Shown here: one piece after another, positions 23,993 to 33,376 of the stretch
How positions within the stretch are numbered: position 1 is the stretch's first letter
Layout: each line of letters opens with the position of its first letter
Assembly (NCBI GenBank): GCA_015039315.1
Contig: WIDE01000007.1
Location: forward strand, 171,062 to 235,061
Direction: 5' to 3'
Length of the DNA: 64,000 nt
DNA from: Clavulina sp. PMI_390
Lineage: Eukaryota > Basidiomycota > Agaricomycetes > Cantharellales > Hydnaceae
Notes under the pieces: generated by a model
Told to the model about the DNA's origin: nothing
Databases searched by the model: none
Seen by the model: the letters and a program-made list of their open reading frames with translations, nothing else
Made by a program: the position numbers and the translations under genes

Positions 23993-24650
23993 GATAGGGT
24001 ACAAATACTAGGGTGCAGTGGAGGCTGATATCTGGTTGGGTTGTTTTGTGAAAGTAGTGAGTGCTGGGGAGGACAACCGCAGTTGTATTTATATGAAAGT
24101 GGTCATAACTTAGAGACTCGAGGATGTGGAGGATGGGTAGATGATATGAAGTAGAAAGTCACGAGCTTAGTAAAGCTCGAATATCAAGGCCCCGGAGGTT
24201 GCGGTCGTACTATGGGCAAGACACCCCGAGAGATGGCCTCCACTCGTCACTACACCGCATCGGGATGTTTTGTTACAATTAGAGCCTATTGCAGAGAACC
24301 AGCGATGAAATTTTAACGGTGTGCGGTGGTCGTAGGAGCGTCTAATAGAGCCGTACACGTTGCTTTCATTCGAATTCTGGCTGGACTGATACTGGTACCA
24401 TTAGGCGACCGGAGGATGTTCCCACACTTGAAGGAAGTGAGCAATTGTCAATTGCCATGCAAGTTGATGGGAACCTTATCATCTTAGCTAGATTTCTTGT
24501 ATCGTGTAATAGAGAGGTCTTTGTTGAGATGCCGAGCAATCGCTCTGATCAAGTTGCACACGATGCATTCTGGTGAATGAGATAAAGCCACAGTAGTCTT
24601 ACAGCGATTTTTTTAATGTGATAGGTAGCGTAGTAGCTCTCAACTTTCAA
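23993..24650. promoter_or_regulatory. Promoter region of DJ-1 copy B with conserved upstream block
   Basis: Contains GTATTTATATG at 24085-24095 (TATA-like on the minus strand, ~93 bp upstream of the ATG) and a block at about 24212-24244 that is nearly identical to one upstream of copy C. The block includes CACCCCGAGAG and GGCCTCCAC (24235-24243). The rest shows no gene. Confidence 0.5.
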
Positions 24651-25736
24651 TCATGCCTGGGATCCTTTGGCGCGTTCCTCAAGGGCAGTTTTGATGGCCT
24701 CGCCGACGCCTTTGGCAGAAGCTGGGTTCTGGCCTACATAGAATAATATATCAGCTGAGAACGCACAGTAGAATTGCTATATGACATACCAGTGATGAGG
24801 TTGCCATCAACAACGACGTGAGCCTGGATCATTGGAGCGAAAAGTAAGCTTGAGGAGGTTCATGGAGAGTATGCCGGACAGAAGACTAACCCCCCAAGGC
24901 TCTGCTGCCTTCGTGTAGCGTCCACCGAGCTCAATGAGGCGGTCTTCGAGCAAGAAAGGAATATCCTTGACTTTCTTTACTTGCTCCTCCTCGACGTTTG
25001 AGAAACCAGTCACTTGCTTGTCGGCAAAAATAGCTTTGCCATTAATGCGCGCGAGCACAATAGCGCCAGGACCGTGGCATACAGCAGCAACAACCTTCTT
25101 CTCTGTGACAGCCTGTGAAATAATTAATTGCCAGAGTTATAATACGGCGGATATCGAGGTTGATGATGACTTACAGTCTCCAGAAGTTTTGCGTTGATGG
25201 GATCGAATGCAAGGTCTAACATGGGTCCGTGGCTATCGGATGACATAGACGATCAATGTCAGTCTAAGTATAGAGTAACAAACAGGATTGGGCTCACCCG
25301 CCAACCCAGAAGATCGCTTCATAGTCTTCCATCTTGATATCCTTGAGAGGCACGGTAGTTTCGAGGAGCTTCTGCACCTTAGGGTCCTTCAAGAATTTTA
25401 CGCTCTCCTCGTCTTCCTTGAACATTTCTATGCTGGCGGGGTCCAAGGGTGGGTTGGGACCACCAGGAGCAGCGAAAGTGATCTGGATGAGACGTGATCA
25501 ATCGCCTGCTTCCATAAACTGACATAGGGGAATAGCAAGCTCACGGTATAACTAGGAGCCAAGACATAGTACGGGTGAGCAGCTACAAGATTGAGATCGG
25601 AGCGTTAGTGATAAGTGTCGGTGCCGATCTGAAGATCGAAGCGTGAGGGTGTCGTACCCTCGGGGAGATACCAGCCAGTTGGCTCGCCAGTCAGCGTCTT
25701 CGAGGCTGAAGAGAGGACAAACAGAATAGAAGACAT
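24651..25736 (-). CDS. DJ-1/PfpI-family protein, Hsp31-like (copy C)
   Basis: Multi-exon gene on the same plan as copies A and B. It starts MSSILFVLSSASK at 25736. Blocks seen: GWYLPE, FAAPGGPNPPLDP, AIFWVGGHGPMLDL, the nucleophile elbow AAVCHGPGA, and GQNPASAKGVGEA. The C-terminus is ERAKGSQA, so relative to copy B the terminal AKL is extended and any peroxisomal signal is lost or never formed. The catalytic Cys-His pair and the early Glu are kept, so it should be active. Copies B and C share 5' flanking sequence as well as coding sequence, which points to a duplication that included the promoter. Confidence 0.92.
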
Positions 25737-25830
25737 TTTAGTACGTGGGGGGAGGTGTGAGCAGCTATTCGAGGTGCGTTGGATGTGCTGGTGGTTTGGT
25801 GAAGGGTCCTGGATGAAGGCTGAACCACGC

Positions 25831-26011
25831 GTATTTATATGAGACAGCTCATGACCTCATGACGGAACTTTTAGAATAGAGACATGATTATATGGGTGGA
25901 GGATTGGTAAAGAGTATGAAGGAGAATGTAAGGCCTTAGCGAAGCCCCAATGTCGAGCCTCTGAGCGTTGGTTGTGTCATGGGCAGAGCACCCCGAGAGG
26001 TGGGCCTCCAC
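25831..26011 (-). promoter_or_regulatory. Promoter elements of DJ-1 copy C
   Basis: GTATTTATATG at 25831-25841 is a TATA-like box on the minus strand, 95 bp upstream of the start codon and identical to the one before copy B. At 25977-26011 lies the conserved block with CACCCCGAGAG and GGCCTCCAC (26003-26011). Confidence 0.5.
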
Positions 26012-26255
26012 TACGGAACAGCGGCTGCACGACACCCGGTAGGATGAACTCGCAAGGCACGGCCACAGAATAACATCGATTTTATATTTCATAAACAGGA
26101 ACGGTACCCTTAGGAGACAGAATTATTATGGGGAGTGGTTAGTGCAGGGAGTGCGACAATTACAGAAAATGGTCCAGAAATTCGAGAGGTCCCAGGATGG
26201 TGGCAGTGCCAACACAAGCTAAGCGCCGAGCGTTTACTTGCATTCTCGTCCAGCA

Positions 26256-26864
26256 ATGCGTGTGGCGAACACCCGGGCTATGCTCCCTAGGGGACGCGTC
26301 CTACCAAGAACTCTTGTTTCGGCCCGCAGGTCATACGCAGACCACTCGGACCATCACCACCACGCTGCTGAAGACGGACCCACCACTCCCGAAAGTCAGT
26401 GTTTGCCAACTCGCTTTCTTTTTAAATTTCTGATCATTGGAATGATTGCGTATAGCCTTTTTCACTCCAGCATGGCGTAATACGCTGATTGGCGGTGTAC
26501 TGCTATATGGTGTTTATACTTTCATGCCTTCGGGTCTGAGCTCTGAGAACTCGATCACAAAGTTCATCGCCAAGTACAATACTCCGGCAACAGTATGGTC
26601 TGATATCAACACTGAGCGAACAGCCCAGAGCAAGGGTGTCGCGGACCGAAGGATCTTGACCCAAAGTGCCGAGACTCCTGCCCTCCAACGCAACCGTTTC
26701 CCAAGGTACGCCATATAATCTCTTCGTCCAGCCCAACTTGCTGTTTCTCATTGATGCCTCATTTGAATTCCTGCAGTCTCCTAGACCAAGCTTCCCCTCG
26801 TCTTGTTGGCGTTGGGCAAGACGTAGATGTCGCAGATTTTGTTGCAAAGCGCGACGAACAATAA
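26256..26864 (+). CDS. Mitochondrial complex I accessory subunit (NUXM/17.8 kDa-type)
   Basis: Predicted exons 26256-26394, 26456-26705 and 26777-26864 give 158 residues. The N-terminus is rich in Arg, Ala and Ser (ARRSYA), as expected for a mitochondrial presequence, and is followed by a His-rich patch (DHSDHHHH). One hydrophobic segment (NTLIGGVLLYGVYTFMP) should span the inner membrane. The C-terminal half keeps the pattern ESxxT-(F/Y)I-xx-xTP...W..IN...LTQSAETP.L.R.RFP and ends ASPRLVGVGQDVDVADFV, which matches the fungal accessory subunit of NADH:ubiquinone oxidoreductase known as NUXM or 17.8 kDa. I rely on remembered family pattern, so another small mitochondrial membrane protein remains possible. 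Confidence 0.65.
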
Positions 26865-27784
26865 ACTATCATCCATTTGTATTCGCTCTCTCTTGCCGTC
26901 TTCACCAACTTAATTCCTGCACTATCATTTCGCCCGATTCTCTTCTTGTCTATTAAGCCAATTCCCTATCACATGAGCTGCGTGATTATCTTGAACTCAA
27001 CTCTACTGCCATGAGCGCATCGCCAGGATCATGCCAACGCTGGAATGGGCCATTTACGTCCACAATGCCGGACTGTAAGGCTCCATGGTGCTACTCTTCG
27101 GAACAGCTTGCGTTGACATGCTTTTACAGGTCCTGTTAGCTCCCAGCACCCCCATTCCAGAATCACTCAGTTCAGGTTAGGAATTCAGCATGTCTTGCGG
27201 CTCATGGCGCATGGGGTTAAGATCTCGCCATTGTTCCAAAGCTCGGGGCGGTATAGGTTTTACAATCTTACTCGAAAGATTGGTTGGGCATTGTGCTCTA
27301 GGTGACCTCCATGATGTCGTCTTCGGCCATGAACCTCAACATGATATAGAAATCGCAGTACATAGACAGGCTTTCGGCAGTCATTATTGGCTACGCTAAG
27401 ATTCATTATCCTCAAGTAGATAATGATACAGTAGTGTAAATAAATCTGCTCCAAATTCCATGAACTAGTATGGGGCAGTGACCCCCAAGATTCATACTCA
27501 TGGCGGGGCCCGACGCGATGAGCGTTGACAGTGCTCTTAGTAGTCATACTCGATGGACGCGCCTCCACTGAATGGAGGCTGGCGTATGCGTTGATGGTGA
27601 GATGGGTGGATGAACCGCCGCAGCCACTGAGGTGGAGGTCATATTTGTGCCGAGTCCGTCCCGGGCAACGCGCAACACATATGTTGAGCCAGGCTATATA
27701 CAGCGGCCGCGTCTGGCTGTCCCCTAGTCCTCATCCCACACACTCTCACCCACTCACATCTCTCCTAAGAACCCATCGATAAGA
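26865..27784. other. Intergenic region with promoter of the SDR gene
   Basis: About 920 bp. The 5' part shows no gene. The 3' part holds the inverted repeat GCCTCCA-N5-TGGAGGC at 27561-27579 and a TATA-like CTATATAC near 27693, about 90 bp before the SDR start codon. Confidence 0.45.
27561..27579. promoter_or_regulatory. Inverted repeat GCCTCCA-N5-TGGAGGC upstream of SDR gene
   Basis: Perfect 7-bp arms with a 5-bp spacer, 206-224 bp upstream of the start at 27785. The half-site is the same TGGAGGC found upstream of the three DJ-1 genes, but the two arms are in the opposite order to the copy A dyad. Confidence 0.45.
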
Positions 27785-29044
27785 ATGCCGACTCTCGCAG
27801 CTGCCAAAGCCGCCAACGCGGCAGTCAATCTCCCGTACAGTGTCGCCTTGTTCGTGGGCGCCACCTCGGGCATTGGCCAGGTACGCGCCTTTGCCCGTAT
27901 GTCGTCGCTGATTTTCTCATCTCATTGACCATTTCACCTCACTCCCAGGCTACTGCCAAGGTCTTCGCCGACTCAGTCAAAGGGAATGCTCACATTATCA
28001 TTTGCGCACGGAACGAGGAGGCAGCAAACTCTTTGATCGCTTCATTCCCCAAAAACCCCAACGCCAAATATGAATTCCTTCAATGTGATGTATCTCGCAT
28101 GGCCAACGTAACTCAGGCCTGCAAAACATTGAAAGAGGAACGTGGTCTCACGAAACTCAACTATCTATTCATGAGGTGAGGAGCAACCGTCCCCTTTCGT
28201 GCTGTCCCTTTCATTGTGACTCAAATCATCTGGATCTGGTTCATGTCGCGGCTCTCCCTCTGCCGGATTCTCCCAGCCCTGGCTTCCTCGGCTCAATGTT
28301 TGGCAAATTCACCGATAATGGAGAGGGTGTCGATCGGAAATTCGCTGTCCACTTCTACTCACGTTTCAAATTCTTCAACGAATTGGCGCCGCTCATGCAA
28401 CGTGCCAAGGACGAGGGCGAGGAAGCAAGAGTGATCAGCGTTTATGGATCGGCACAAGGAGGCAAAGCTGATTTGAGGTTTGTGCTCGTGTCCCTGCGTA
28501 CATTGTATGAGCGGCTGATCTATTCATCTCCTTCGTTTCAGCGACCTAGGCTTGTTCAAAACTTATTCGGTCCCAAAACTTGGACTTCAAGGTCCAACGT
28601 ACAGTGATCTAATAGTTGAGGTACGCTAGAATATCGCTTCCGTCATGAAACTGGCACTCAAGCCAATCACCCCCACAGGAATTGGCTGTCAAAAACCCGA
28701 CCCTGTCCTTCATTCACGCATATCCGGGCGTCGTCAAGACTTCTATATCGACGTCCGGCCCACTCCCTCTTCGGATGCTTGGGAAAGTGTTGGGCCCTTT
28801 TATGACGGATCCTGCGGTTCGTGCTCGCTTTATTTTTTGTTTTGTAACACTCTATTCTGAGATGCGTCCAATCTAGGATTGCGGCGAGTGGATGGCCAGG
28901 ACTATCTTTGACCCTGCCATGGCGAGGGGTGCCTTCCATGTGGACAACCATGGGGATTTATATCCTCCAAACAAAGTCCCTCTCTCGGCTGAGGGGCAGA
29001 AGGCCGTGTATGACCACTTCATGGAGATCGCTTCAAAGTACTAA
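27785..29044 (+). CDS. Atypical short-chain dehydrogenase/reductase (SDR copy 1)
   Basis: Six predicted exons (27785-27880, 27949-28175, 28277-28477, 28542-28620, 28679-28816, 28877-29044) give 302 residues. The Rossmann nucleotide-binding motif is FVGATSGIGQ near residue 30, with an ARN step after beta-2 that suggests NADP(H). A CDVS block follows. The conserved Ser is plausibly in VISVYGSAQGG. The expected active-site Tyr is in GPTYSDLIVEE, but the position four residues on, normally the catalytic Lys of YxxxK, is Ile. The HAYPGVVKT block after it is normal for the family. No signal peptide is visible. Two paralogs lie at 58.3 and 60.0 kb on the other strand. I expect a carbonyl or alcohol oxidoreductase fold; substrate unknown. 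Confidence 0.88.
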
Positions 29045-30450
29045 TTCTATGGATCTCGGCTCGACGATCCTAACTTATTCTATTCAGTACTACTGAAATA
29101 CATGAATTATTTTTGGATAGCCCCGTTCTTCAAGGCTCATTCGGGTCCGTGGCACCGACCCAAAACGTTTCTTATTCACAGCGAGGCCCTGCAGCTCAAG
29201 CCACTTGTGCCGGCCGATCATAGTGTCCGATCGCTCGCCTTGTTGGCATACCCACACACATCACTTAGCAACCACGAGACGTCTGACCACATTTCCACCG
29301 GGGGATTCTAGAAAATTATATTATCTTACTTCGAGAGCGGCGCCTTTACACATTCCTGTGAGAGATCTCATCAAACTGTTTCAAGTCCACTGAACGTCCC
29401 TGGTACATGTGCTTGCCTCCGACATAGGGATCCTCGCGTCGAGGCTATTACAAAACAGAGCTGCGATCGATTTAATCGTAGCCCGTGACGTATCTTTGCA
29501 GTCTGACTTTGGTGCCGCAGCGCTTGGCACGGCTTTGAGCGTTTTGCTTTCAACTTGGCGAATCAATTGCTCGCTGACAGGGTCAGAGTTTCGGAGTTGC
29601 GCGGGATTTACAGCCCCACGAAGTTTGTCTGTGCCTGTCATTGCCAACGCCAAGCTTCCTCGTCCTGCCAGGCACAGGTGGGGCCACCATTCATCACGGC
29701 TTTGGATCAAATCGCGGCCTCAGTCGGCTCGCCAATGACTGCAGATACTCTGGGCCATACCCACCGTCTCATTAACTCTATACAGTATTCACCATCGCCC
29801 TATGCCAAGGCTGCGACTCTGGCAACATGAAGGAAACCGCAGCTCTGGTCCACCGCCTCTGTGCGCCAGAATCCGATCGTCACCGAGAATCCCAAGCGCT
29901 CGTCCCCACGTGTAATTGACAATCGCAACAACCTTCGTCATGTTGCCTAATGGGATTCGCCCACATTCATAACGACGATCAATTTGCAATATTCTGGTTC
30001 GCGAAGAATTAATTTCCTACTAGCGACGAATTCTCCCTTTCCCCAGAAATTCTTCCTATACTTGAGTTACGGCACCATCTCCATTCGGTCTCGGAAGAAG
30101 TGAAGCGGCCCAACTGTGTTCAACATGGTGTATCTCGGTGCAACGGGCCCACGGCTTCATGCGATCTGTTTCTAAGGAGAAATCGACCTATTCCCCCCAT
30201 TTCATTGGTCCCTGGCCCTGTGAGCTGTTGCCGAAGCGATTCTCTTGGTTGGCTTGGTGGTAGTGCAATTTACCGACGTAACTCTCTCCGCCGGGTAAGG
30301 GTACGTGCGTCTGAATGGACGGCTCTGGGCCGGCGATTCCTGCGCGTTGCGAAGATATAAGGCGGATTGCCAACCCGTCTCCATCTCAACTTTTTCCCCT
30401 TCTTCCTGTCGTCCTTGTTTTTGTTGTGGTCCTATTCGCCCGGGCCCACA
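29045..30450. other. Intergenic region, no gene recognised
   Basis: About 1.4 kb. The longest interesting frame is on the minus strand (29710-29381, 109 codons), with a composition that is not obviously random but no domain I recognise and no clear splice partners. The 3' part near 30300-30450 should be the promoter of the peroxidase gene. Confidence 0.35.
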
Positions 30451-33021
30451 ATGCGCTTCTCATCTCTTATTGCACTCTCCACTCTCTCCGCTCCTCTCCT
30501 CACCTATGCTACTTATACATGGCCGTCTCACACGATAGATGAGCTGGAACATCTTCTCGTTGATACGGGAGGCCCCGATGATGGTCTTGTCAAAGCAGTG
30601 CGTCCGAATGCTTTACCCAGTTCCGCGCGTTCATTCTGACCGACGAGATGGCGCGTCTTTTCAACGCTGGAACAGGTCAGTATCATCGTCCGGGATGTGA
30701 TGATCAGATTTCTGACATTCTAGAACATGCTTAGGCTATCACTCCGTGCACGACGTATACAATGGGTACTCAAATCCTCGGTCGGATGACAGCCGCTCAA
30801 TGTTCGTAAACCCGCCTTCCAATGATTCCCCCGCCGTTACTCACGCATGGTGATCTTTCGGGCGCTGCCATATTTGCAGGGCTTCGTGTGGCATTCCGTA
30901 CGTACTGTGGCTCCTGAATTATGTTTTAGACTGGAGCCTAAACTGCTATGTCCAGACGATTCTGCTCCTGGGGTTGTTTCTACTGGTGTTGGTGGAATGG
31001 ATGCCTCCATTGGTTTCGAGACCCTCCGTGCCGAGAACTCGGGTGCGGCGATGAACGACACTATGGGCTTCTTCGCAAACTACACCAGCGCCTACGTTTC
31101 CAGTTCGTCACTTAATTCAGCGTATTTCTTTTTCTAGGTCGTCAGCTCATAATTTAAATCATCTATAGTGGCTGATCTCCTTGCCCTTGGCGTCGTTCAG
31201 TCTGTTTACTCGTGCGGTGGCCCAAACATCCCCCTCCGTGTTGGTCGTATTGATGCCACAGGCCCTGGCCCAACTGGTACTCCCGAACCCGAGACCTCTA
31301 TTACGGACACCCTTGCACAGGCTAAAATAAATGGATACACTCAAGCTCAATTCATGTGAGCCATATGTTTCTTTATAGTGCCTGAAATCAACGTCTTAAC
31401 TGATACGGCGTCCCAGCCAACTTACCGCCTGCGGTCACACTATGGGAGCGACTCATCATGCTGGATTCCCGCAAGTTGGTGAGTAAAAATTCTCTACTCA
31501 TCTATGGGGGCGATGAAACTGATTATCTTATGATAGTCACTGCTGACGCCGTCACCGCAAACAACACGGGCGGTGTACGTTTCCATTCTATCTCTTTTGG
31601 AGAGTGGGGTGTTGACGCGCGCATTCATTTAGGGTATCAACTTCGATTCAACCAAGGGTGTGTTCGATATCAACGTGTACGTTTGCGCACCTATTCGTCC
31701 TCGAGGCTTGAATTTGACGCATTCTGCATCAGTGTCAACGAATACCTCACTGGTACAGGCCAGCGCGGCGGTAAGATCAACAAACTCTTCGCTCAATAAC
31801 TCGAGTCAGATCCTCAACTTCAATTGGCAGGCCCATTGGTTACCACAGCGAACGTCACTGTCCAATCAGACCTTCGTCTTTTTACGTCGGATAAGAATGT
31901 TACAATGAAGGCGTAAGCATTCCGGCCGAAATGTGCTCGTCATGATCTAAAACTGACCTACTTGATGTTTTGGGGTACTAGACTCTCCTCTGCCGGAGCC
32001 TCTGCGTTCGCTACAACCTGCAGCAACCTTTTCGCCCAGATGATCAACACCGTGCCCAAGGGTGTCACGCTTACTGATGCTATCACTCCAATGGCGGTGA
32101 AGCCGGTGAACGTTTCCCTTTCAGTCGACGATAATGGGGTTCTGTCTGTTTCAGGTTACATCCGGGTAGGCGGATCTAGCAAAATCGAGTTGTTTCCATG
32201 CTGACCACTCCAAATAGTTGCTCTCCACCTCCGATCTGTCTGGTGCCACCGTTACGTGAGTTCGATACCTGAGCCGGCCATGAAGCATTACTGATAATAA
32301 AGCGATTTACTTAGTCTCAACTGGCAAGGCGGCCTTGATATTCTTGACCTTTTGGGGGGGACTACGTCGACAACTGCGAAGTACTCCGCCAAGGGCGCCA
32401 GCAACTATGGAACGACGTACGTATTATGCTTCTACTCATCTTACGAACCTGACCTAAATCGATTATCTGTTCCCAATGGTAGCTATTACTTCGCTTTCTC
32501 GAAGACTTTCACTGTTGCTGGTGTCTCAGGCTTCACAATTGCCGTCACCAGTGGTAAAACAACCACCACCTATACCAATGGGGGTGGCGGTTACCCCCTT
32601 CAAAGCACGGCGATCTACTTGGCCAACAAAGCTTCCATTTCGAGCTCTCAGGTCGCTACTATTTCCGTGGCAGTACGTTGTTGAGATTGCTCTATCTGTT
32701 TATGGCGGTGCCTAACAACCTATTGACTATGTTCAGGTCTATCAACCAATCGCCATCAGCCTGTTTGCTCCCCAATCCGTCACCGCCGTCTTCTCCGTCC
32801 CCGTGTGGCAGAGCGGGTCAATCGTACCCAAGATCTCCAAAACCTCGAGCACCCTCAAATACTCAAAGCGGGCTGGCCTTTACTCCATCTACACTTCGTC
32901 AACCCAGCTCCCCACCGAGTACCAGAAGGCAAGGCAGCGGACGTCCTCAGTTGCTGTCTCAGCCAACTTTGCTCTCGGAATCACCTACTCGTCTGACTTC
33001 AACAAGTTGGCAGGCCTGTAG
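30451..33021 (+). CDS. Secreted heme peroxidase (class I/II fold) with C-terminal extension
   Basis: The first predicted exons are 30451-30599, 30734-30801, 30880-30897, 30956-31102 and 31169-31355, with more to the stop at 33021. A signal peptide (residues 1-20) is followed by the mature start TYTWP. Exons 2 to 4 join to give TAAQWLRVAFHDSAPG, carrying the distal Arg and His of heme peroxidases, then GGMDASIGFE. The proximal His is in LTACGHTMGATHHAGFP. The calcium and substrate residues of lignin-type enzymes cannot be judged from this. After the peroxidase domain the protein continues for over 200 residues of Ser/Thr-rich, beta-type sequence (VSLSVDDNGVLSVSGYIR onward), which is longer than a classical class II peroxidase. 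Likely an extracellular oxidase; substrate unknown. Confidence 0.8.
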
Positions 33022-33376
33022 ACTTTCGTCATGACATCTCATACGTGCGCGTGGTTCGTTGTTAATTGGGTCTCCATCTTCTTTTTGGGCGCTTTTTTCG
33101 TACTTCATTGATATACTAGTATCTAGTTCATATCTCGTTTTGCTTGATACCCACTCTCCTTAGGTCTGTAGGCGTAATGCACATCTCACTCCTTTCATAT
33201 ATATTGGCCTCCCTTTCGGACTCGTCGTAACTTTAGTGTTGGTTTAATCAAATGTGTGTCAATTCCCGCATGAAGCATAACATATTCTGAGAGACAGCGT
33301 TTACACTCCTAACTCTCGTATCCCAAAGCTACATCTATTAAGAACGGTGGTACATCTAAGTATATCTCTACTTCTT
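33022..33376. other. Convergent intergenic region
   Basis: About 355 bp between the peroxidase stop and the amylase stop, AT-rich. It should hold the two 3' UTRs. No open frame of interest. Confidence 0.4.

Noticed and set aside
29381..29710. 109-codon minus-strand frame with reasonable composition.
   Set aside because: No recognisable motif and no neighbouring exons; kept only as a note in the intergenic entry.
30600..30733. Apparent frameshift in the peroxidase, because a coding-like stretch follows in another frame.
   Set aside because: A single 134-nt GT-AG intron (gtgcgt to cttag) joins KA to AITPC and restores the expected sequence, so no frameshift is needed.
16692..33021. Rieske oxygenase, DJ-1 genes, SDR and peroxidase as a secondary-metabolite cluster.
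   Set aside because: There is no polyketide, peptide or terpene core enzyme, no transporter or pathway regulator, and housekeeping genes lie between them.
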